DNA of 41,909 nucleotides from an uncultured beta proteobacterium. Lineage in GTDB: Bacteria; Pseudomonadota; Gammaproteobacteria; Burkholderiales; Burkholderiaceae_C. Positions 36,683 to 41,909 of this stretch are shown here, piece after piece. Position numbers and translations under genes: made by a program. The notes under the pieces were generated by a model that worked only from the letters and a program-made list of their open reading frames with translations, made no database searches and was not told where the DNA came from. Positions within the stretch are counted from its first letter, which is position 1; the number at the start of each line of letters is the position of its first letter. The stretch lies in contig CAINUX010000044.1 in the NCBI GenBank assembly GCA_903853895.1, positions 1 through 41,909 on the forward strand, given 5' to 3'.

Positions 36683-38629
36683 ATGCAAACGACTTTTCCA
36701 CGGTTACTTCAGAAGCACGCGAGTCAGCGCCCAGACGCTCCCGCCATGCGCGAGAAGGAATACGGCATCTGGCAATCGCTGTCCTGGGCAGATTTGTTGG
36801 CCATGGTGGAGCACATCGCAGCGGGCCTGCACCAGGCCGGTCTGCGCCGGGGTGAGCATATGGTGGTGGTGGGGGCCAATCGGCCTCGTCTGTACGCCAC
36901 CATGCTGGCCGTGCAATCGCTGGGTGCCATTCCCGTGCCGCTGTACCAGGATGCCGCGGCCGCCGAATGCGTTTTCCCCATCAACAACGCCGAAGTGCGT
37001 TTTGCCTTTGCCGAAGACCAGGAGCAGGTCGACAAGTTGCTGGAAATCCGTGACCAGTGCCAGCAACTCGAACGGATCTACTTTGACGACCCGCGTGGCC
37101 TGCGCAAATACGACGAAGCCTGCCTGGCTTCACTGGACGAACTGCAAGCGGCTGGCAAGGCATTTGTGGCGCTGCACCCGGAGTTCTACGCAGCGCAGGT
37201 CAACCAGGCCAAGCACGATGATGTGGGCGCCATGTTTTTCACTTCGGGCACCACGGGCAATCCCAAGGGCGTGGTCCACACCCACAACTCGCTGCTCAAC
37301 CGCGCCCGTGTTGGCGCAGACTTTGACAAGCTGACCGGTTCGGAAGAGGTGTTGGCCTATCTGCCCCCGGCCTGGATTGGTCAGAATATTTTCAGCTATG
37401 CCCAATGGCTGGCTTGCGGTTACATCGTGAACTGCCCCGAATCGGCGGCCACGGTCACCATCGACCTGAAGGAAATTGGCCCCACCTATTACTTTGCACC
37501 ACCGCGCGTGTTTGAAGGCCTGCTCACCAGTGTGATGATCCGCATGGAAGACGCCGGGTTGATCAAGCGCAACATGTTCCATTACTTCATGGGCATTGCC
37601 AAGCGCGTGGGCCCCACCCTGATGGAGGGTAAGTCGATTTCGGCCGCTGATCGGTTGCTGTATGCGCTGGGTACCTTGTTTGTCTATGGTCCGTTGCGCA
37701 ATACGCTGGGCCTGAGCAGGGTGCGCGTGGCCTATACCGCAGGGGAGGCCATTGGGCCCGACCTGTTTTCGTTCTTTCGCTCCATCGGCATCAATCTAAA
37801 GCAACTGTACGGTTCCACTGAGACGGCCGTGTTCGTCTGCCTGCAGCCCGATCACGAGGCCCGTGCCGACACGGTGGGTGTGCCTTGCGAAGGCGTTGAA
37901 ATCAAGGTTGCCGACAACGGCGAGATCCTGGTCAAGTCACCGGGCCTGCTCAAGGAGTACTACAAAAACCCAGCGGCCACCGCCGAGGTGCTGACCGCCG
38001 AAGGCTGGTACCACACCAGCGACGCCGGTTTCATTGATGCACACGGCCACCTGAAGATCATTGACCGCGTCAAGGACGTGGGCCGCATCAAGGGTGGTGC
38101 CAACGACGGCGCCATGTTTGCGCCCAAGTACGTAGAAAACAAGCTCAAGTTCTTTCAGCACATCAAAGAGGTCGTGGCCTATGGTGATGGTCGCGATCAG
38201 GTCTGCGTGTTTATCAATATCGATTTCGATGCGGTCGGCAACTGGGCCGAGCGGCGCAACCTGCCCTATGCGGGATATACCGATCTGGCGCAAAAACCCG
38301 AGGTCTACCAGCTCATCAAGGAGTGCGTGGAGAAGGTCAATGCCGACCTCAGCGTGGACACGCTGTTGGCGGGCAGCCAGGTTAGTCGCTTCCTGGTACT
38401 GCACAAAGAGCTGGACGCCGACGACGGCGAACTGACCCGCACCAACAAGGTCCGCCGCGGCTTCATTGCCGAGCGCTATGACGTACTGATCGACGCTCTG
38501 TACGGCGGGAAAACATCCCAGTTTATTGAAACCCAGGTCAAGTTCGAAGACGGGCGCACCGGCAAGGTCAGTGCCACCCTGAAGATCGAAGACACAAAGA
38601 CCTTTGCACCGGTGAAGGCCGCAGCATGA
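36683..38629 (+). CDS. Long-chain-type acyl-CoA synthetase (AMP-forming)
   Basis: A 648-residue adenylate-forming enzyme that activates a carboxylic acid with ATP and CoA. The P-loop-like AMP-binding motif TSGTTGNPKGVVHTH is at about 191-205, and the later A5 and A8 type motifs LYGSTE and DRVKDVGRIKGG are visible. The C-terminal about 90 residues resemble the long-chain synthetase end. It is the first gene of an operon with LIV-type ABC transport genes, and its stop overlaps livG (ATGA). The substrate is therefore probably the acid imported by that transporter; an aromatic or branched/fatty acid is possible. It is not a typical FadD by context. Confidence 0.87.
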   Translation: MQTTFPRLLQKHASQRPDAPAMREKEYGIWQSLSWADLLAMVEHIAAGLHQAGLRRGEHMVVVGANRPRLYATMLAVQSLGAIPVPLYQDAAAAECVFPINNAEVRFAFAEDQEQVDKLLEIRDQCQQLERIYFDDPRGLRKYDEACLASLDELQAAGKAFVALHPEFYAAQVNQAKHDDVGAMFFTSGTTGNPKGVVHTHNSLLNRARVGADFDKLTGSEEVLAYLPPAWIGQNIFSYAQWLACGYIVNCPESAATVTIDLKEIGPTYYFAPPRVFEGLLTSVMIRMEDAGLIKRNMFHYFMGIAKRVGPTLMEGKSISAADRLLYALGTLFVYGPLRNTLGLSRVRVAYTAGEAIGPDLFSFFRSIGINLKQLYGSTETAVFVCLQPDHEARADTVGVPCEGVEIKVADNGEILVKSPGLLKEYYKNPAATAEVLTAEGWYHTSDAGFIDAHGHLKIIDRVKDVGRIKGGANDGAMFAPKYVENKLKFFQHIKEVVAYGDGRDQVCVFINIDFDAVGNWAERRNLPYAGYTDLAQKPEVYQLIKECVEKVNADLSVDTLLAGSQVSRFLVLHKELDADDGELTRTNKVRRGFIAERYDVLIDALYGGKTSQFIETQVKFEDGRTGKVSATLKIEDTKTFAPVKAAA

Positions 38630-39447
38630 GTACCGCAATACCCGCAGTAGTCGCCCCCATTGGGGCCAGTAAGAAGATTGGCGAAGTTATTCTGGAGGTC
38701 AAGAATATTTCGCTGGGCTTCGGTGGTGTCAAGGCGCTGACCGATATTTCGTTTGACGTGCGCGAGCATGAGGTGCGCGCCATCATCGGCCCCAACGGGG
38801 CGGGCAAGAGCTCCATGCTCAATTGCATCAACGGTGTTTACACGCCGCAGCAGGGCTCCATCAGTTTCCGTGGGCAGACTTTCAAGCACATGAACAGCCA
38901 CGAGGTGGCGGTGATGGGCATAGGGCGCACGTTTCAGAACCTCGCGCTGTTCAAGGGCATGAGCGTGCTGGACAACATCATGTCGGGGCGCAACCTGAAG
39001 ATCAAGAGCAACATCTTGATGCAGGCGCTGCGCATTGGACCCGCCGAGCGCGAGGAAATCATGCACCGCGAAGCCGTGGAGCGCATCATCGATTTCCTGG
39101 AAATCCAGGCCTTTCGCAAGACGCCGGTGGGGCAATTGCCCTACGGTCTGCAAAAGCGTGTTGACCTGGGTCGCGCACTGGCCATGGAGCCACAGGTGCT
39201 GCTACTGGATGAACCCATGGCCGGCATGAATGTGGAAGAGAAGCAGGACATGTGCCGCTTTGTGTTGGACGTCAATGAAGAATTTGGCACGACCATCGTT
39301 TTGATTGAGCACGACATGGGCGTGGTGATGGACATCTCCGACCGTGTGGTGGTGCTCGATTACGGCAAAAAGATTGGTGACGGCACACCCGAAGAGGTGC
39401 GCAACAGCCCGGAAGTGATCAGCGCCTATCTCGGCACCTCACACTGA
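38626..39447 (+). CDS. livG: LIV-type ABC transporter ATPase LivG
   Basis: A 273-residue nucleotide-binding subunit of the hydrophobic amino-acid/organic-acid uptake family. Walker A is GPNGAGKSS, the signature position reads LPYGLQK, which is normal for the LivG branch (loose LSGGQ), Walker B is VLLLDEP and the H-loop is IVLIEHDMG. The start overlaps the acyl-CoA synthetase stop (ATGA), suggesting translational coupling. LivF, the second ATPase of the family, is expected beyond the window end. Confidence 0.88.
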   Translation: MSTAIPAVVAPIGASKKIGEVILEVKNISLGFGGVKALTDISFDVREHEVRAIIGPNGAGKSSMLNCINGVYTPQQGSISFRGQTFKHMNSHEVAVMGIGRTFQNLALFKGMSVLDNIMSGRNLKIKSNILMQALRIGPAEREEIMHREAVERIIDFLEIQAFRKTPVGQLPYGLQKRVDLGRALAMEPQVLLLDEPMAGMNVEEKQDMCRFVLDVNEEFGTTIVLIEHDMGVVMDISDRVVVLDYGKKIGDGTPEEVRNSPEVISAYLGTSH

Positions 39448-39460
39448 AAGAATAAAGACC

Positions 39461-40390
39461 ATGGCATTTTTTCTTGAAACCCTTCTCGGTGGCCTGATGG
39501 CGGGCATGCTCTATTCGCTGGTGGCGCTGGGCTTTGTTCTGATCTACAAAGCTTCGGGCGTGTTCAACTTTGCCCAGGGCGCCATGGTGCTGTTTGCGGC
39601 ACTGGCAATGGCAAGGTTTGCCGAGTGGATTCCGGCCTGGACCGGCATCACCAGTCCGGTCGCCGCCAACCTGATTGCCTTCCTCATTGCCGGCTTTCTG
39701 ATGTTTGTGGTGGCCTGGATCATTGAGCGTCTGGTGCTGCGCCATCTGGTCAACCAGGAGGGCACTACCCTGCTGATGGCCACATTGGGCATCAGCTACT
39801 TTCTGGACGGCATGGGCCAGACCATTTTTGGCAGCGATATTTACAAGATCGATGTGGGCATGCCCAAGGAACCGATCTTTGCGTTTGAAAGTCTGTTCGA
39901 AGGCGGCGTACTGATCAACAAAGAGGACCTGTATGCCGCCCTGATTGCGGCCGTGCTGGTGGCGGCCCTGAGCCTGTTCTTCCAGAAGACCGCGACTGGC
40001 CGCGCCCTGCGTGCGGTTGCAGATGACCACCAGGCTGCACAAAGTATTGGAATTCCGCTGAATCGTATCTGGGTGATTGTCTGGTGTGTGGCAGGGGTGG
40101 TGGCACTGGTGGCCGGCATGATCTGGGGCAGCAAACTGGGCGTGCAGTTTTCGCTGACGACGGTCGCTCTGCGGGCCCTGCCGGTTGTCATTCTGGGAGG
40201 TTTGACGTCGGTGCCCGGTGCCATTGTCGGCGGCTTGATTATTGGTGTGGGCGAGAAGCTGTCTGAGGTGTTTTTAGGCCCTTACGTGGGGGGCGGCATC
40301 GAGATCTGGTTTGCCTATGTCCTGGCGCTGCTGTTCCTGTTGGTCAGACCGCAGGGACTGTTTGGCGAGAAGATCATTGACCGTGTCTGA
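39461..40390 (+). CDS. livH: LIV-type ABC permease LivH
   Basis: A 309-residue inner-membrane permease with about eight predicted membrane helices. The family's N-terminal block GLMAGMLYSLVALGFVLIYKASGVFNFAQGAMVLFAA and the C-terminal coupling region RALRAVADDHQAAQSIGIPLNRIW are visible. It lies 13 bp behind livG. Together with LivM it forms the transport pore. Confidence 0.9.
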   Translation: MAFFLETLLGGLMAGMLYSLVALGFVLIYKASGVFNFAQGAMVLFAALAMARFAEWIPAWTGITSPVAANLIAFLIAGFLMFVVAWIIERLVLRHLVNQEGTTLLMATLGISYFLDGMGQTIFGSDIYKIDVGMPKEPIFAFESLFEGGVLINKEDLYAALIAAVLVAALSLFFQKTATGRALRAVADDHQAAQSIGIPLNRIWVIVWCVAGVVALVAGMIWGSKLGVQFSLTTVALRALPVVILGGLTSVPGAIVGGLIIGVGEKLSEVFLGPYVGGGIEIWFAYVLALLFLLVRPQGLFGEKIIDRV

Positions 40391-40414
40391 CCAGAAACTG
40401 ATTGGGTAAAGAAT

Positions 40415-41491
40415 ATGTTTTATAGAGAAAACGGTCAGTACAAGACGACCTACCGGGCGGATCAGCAGATCTTCCCAATTGCGCAGGACCGTTGGGCGAT
40501 ATTGATGTTGATCGCCGCAGCTTTCCTGGTGGTTCCCATGCTGGGAACGGACTATATGTTCCGCGCCATCTTCATTCCCTTTTTGATCATGTCGTTGGCG
40601 GCCCTGGGCGTGAATATTCTGGTGGGCTATTGCGGTCAGATTTCGCTAGGTTCGGGCGCCTTCATGGCGGTGGGGGCCTATGCAGCGTTCAACTTCTTTG
40701 TGCGCATTCCAGGAATTCCGCTATTGTTGGCCCTGGTGCTGGGTGGGCTGTGCTCCAGCGCTTTCGGCATCCTGTTCGGATTGCCAAGTCTGCGGGTGAA
40801 AGGCCTGTACCTGGCCGTGGCAACCCTGGCGGCGCAATTCTTCAGCGACTGGATGTTCTTGCGTATCAAGTGGTTTACCAATGACGCGCCCTCGGGTTCG
40901 GTGTCGGTGTCGGGGCTTCAGTTCTTGGGGCTGCCCATTGAGAGCCCGGTTTCCAAATACATCCTGTGCCTGTCTATCCTGGTCGTCATGGCGCTCCTGG
41001 CCAAGAATCTGGTACGCGGTGCCGTGGGCCGCGAGTGGATGGCCATCCGGGACATGGACGTGGCTGCCGCAGTGATTGGCATCCGCCCCATGTATGCCAA
41101 GCTCACTGCATTCGCCGTGAGTTCATTCATCGTCGGCGTGGCGGGAGCTTTGTGGGGCTTTGTCTACCTGGGCGCCTGGGAGCCGGCTGCATTCTCGGTG
41201 GACATGTCGTTTCGACTGCTGTTCATGGTCATCATTGGCGGTATGGGTTCCATCATGGGTAGTTTCTTTGGCGCCGGCTTCATTGTCTTGCTGCCCATTT
41301 TTCTGAACCAGTTCTTGCCCGTGTTGGGAAGCCTGTTTGGCGTGGAGATTTCTACGGCAGGTATTTCGCACGCTGAACTGATTATTTTCGGTGCACTGAT
41401 TGTGTGGTTCCTGATTGTGGAGCCCCATGGCCTAGCCAAGTTGTGGTCTCTGTCCAAGCAAAAACTGCGTTTGTGGCCGTTCCCCCACTGA
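40415..41491 (+). CDS. livM: LIV-type ABC permease LivM
   Basis: A 358-residue permease with about nine to ten predicted membrane helices. LivM features are the NILVGYCGQISLGSGAFMAVGAYAAF block near residue 65 and the coupling loop GREWMAIRDMDVAAAVIGI (about 206-224). It has an N-terminal cytoplasmic extension of about 25 residues. It follows livH by 24 bp and precedes the binding-protein gene. Confidence 0.9.
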   Translation: MFYRENGQYKTTYRADQQIFPIAQDRWAILMLIAAAFLVVPMLGTDYMFRAIFIPFLIMSLAALGVNILVGYCGQISLGSGAFMAVGAYAAFNFFVRIPGIPLLLALVLGGLCSSAFGILFGLPSLRVKGLYLAVATLAAQFFSDWMFLRIKWFTNDAPSGSVSVSGLQFLGLPIESPVSKYILCLSILVVMALLAKNLVRGAVGREWMAIRDMDVAAAVIGIRPMYAKLTAFAVSSFIVGVAGALWGFVYLGAWEPAAFSVDMSFRLLFMVIIGGMGSIMGSFFGAGFIVLLPIFLNQFLPVLGSLFGVEISTAGISHAELIIFGALIVWFLIVEPHGLAKLWSLSKQKLRLWPFPH

Positions 41492-41570
41492 TCAATTGAT
41501 TGATGGTTCTTCACCGTGTTGTTCGTTCGTTAACCACAGGCATGTCAATGCCGACCTTTAGGAGACTTTG

Positions 41571-41909
41571 ATGAAAATTCGCAACGTTGTTCTGGCCAGT
41601 GTGCTGGCCGCTGCCGGTGCCGGCGCCTTCGCGCAGGCCAAGGAGCAATTCTTCCCGGGTCTGCCTTACAGAACCGGTCCCTATGCCCCCAATGGCGTGC
41701 CATGGGCGAATGGTTACTCCGACTACCTCAAGCTCGTCAACGCGCGGGGCGGCATTAACGGCGTGAAGATCATTTACGAAGAGTGTGAAACCGGTTACGA
41801 CACAGCGCGTGGTGTCGAGTGCTACGAGCGCCTAAAAGGCAAGCATGGCGGTGCCACGGTTTTCCAGCCGCTGTCCACCGGCATTACGTTTGCGTTGACT
41901 GAAAAAGCG
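41571..41909 (+). CDS. LIV-type ABC transporter binding protein (3' truncated)
   Basis: Only the first 113 codons are in the window. An AGGAG site lies six bases before the ATG. Residues 1-21 are a signal peptide (NVVLASVLAAAGAGAFA, then QAKEQ), followed by periplasmic binding-protein sequence (PYRTGPYAPNG, GYSDYLKLVNARGGINGVKI, ECETGYDTARGVECYERLK). The GGINGVKI segment is characteristic of the LivK/receptor-ANF type fold. It should capture the ligand of the LivGHM system for the acyl-CoA synthetase operon. Confidence 0.85.
   Translation, partial: MKIRNVVLASVLAAAGAGAFAQAKEQFFPGLPYRTGPYAPNGVPWANGYSDYLKLVNARGGINGVKIIYEECETGYDTARGVECYERLKGKHGGATVFQPLSTGITFALTEKA

Overview
The window looks like chromosomal DNA of a betaproteobacterium of the order Burkholderiales, most likely family Comamonadaceae (Rhodoferax/Polaromonas-like). 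This rests on gene content and style: a glycerol ABC transporter operon, an acyl-CoA synthetase fused into a LIV-type ABC operon, a DUF3334 protein, and short extragenic repeats of the kind seen in that family. I could not run any search, so the genus is an inference. Gene density is high, 36 protein genes are called (the first and last cut by the window edges), and there is no tRNA, rRNA, CRISPR array, transposase or prophage gene.

Region 1 (1-4215) holds the end of a branched-chain 2-oxoacid dehydrogenase operon (E1 beta, E2, E3) and a periplasmic dihaem cytochrome c. Region 2 (4283-9771) has an M14 carboxypeptidase and an M48 lipoprotein protease on the minus strand, the RNA helicase DbpA, a secreted CAP-domain protein and a 77-residue unknown protein. 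Region 3 (9841-13589) is a plus-strand run of an alpha/beta hydrolase, a PafA-like alkaline phosphatase and an AlkB alkane hydroxylase.

Region 4 (13604-23759) is a complete glycerol system: glpR-glpK on the minus strand, divergent from two ABC ATPases, two permeases, a DUF2160 membrane protein, a periplasmic binding protein and glpD. Glycerol would be imported by ABC transport, phosphorylated by GlpK and oxidised by GlpD. The intergenic region carries repeated GlpR-like boxes, and a strong terminator sits inside the operon before glpD. The two ATPases have complementary defects in their ATP-site motifs, which predicts one consensus and one degenerate ATP site.

Region 5 (23918-29938) is signalling: a chemoreceptor ending in DWETF, an MgtC-family membrane protein, a diguanylate cyclase with an inhibitory site, an AAA+ ATPase and an HD-GYP-like protein that has lost its HD metal dyad. 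Region 6 (30051-35785) has HtpG behind a heat-shock-type promoter, a 558-bp non-coding stretch with a large structured inverted-repeat element, a lipase-like hydrolase, an RluF-type pseudouridine synthase and a DUF3334/CheX-like protein.

Region 7 (35802-41909) is a Crp-family regulator divergent from an operon of acyl-CoA synthetase, LivG, LivH, LivM and a binding protein cut by the window end. An 18-bp perfect inverted repeat with CRP geometry but changed half-sites lies between them and fits the altered recognition helix of the regulator. Other non-coding signals are two hairpins just upstream of start codons (cytochrome c and the 77-residue protein) and four copies of a roughly 50-bp extragenic element.
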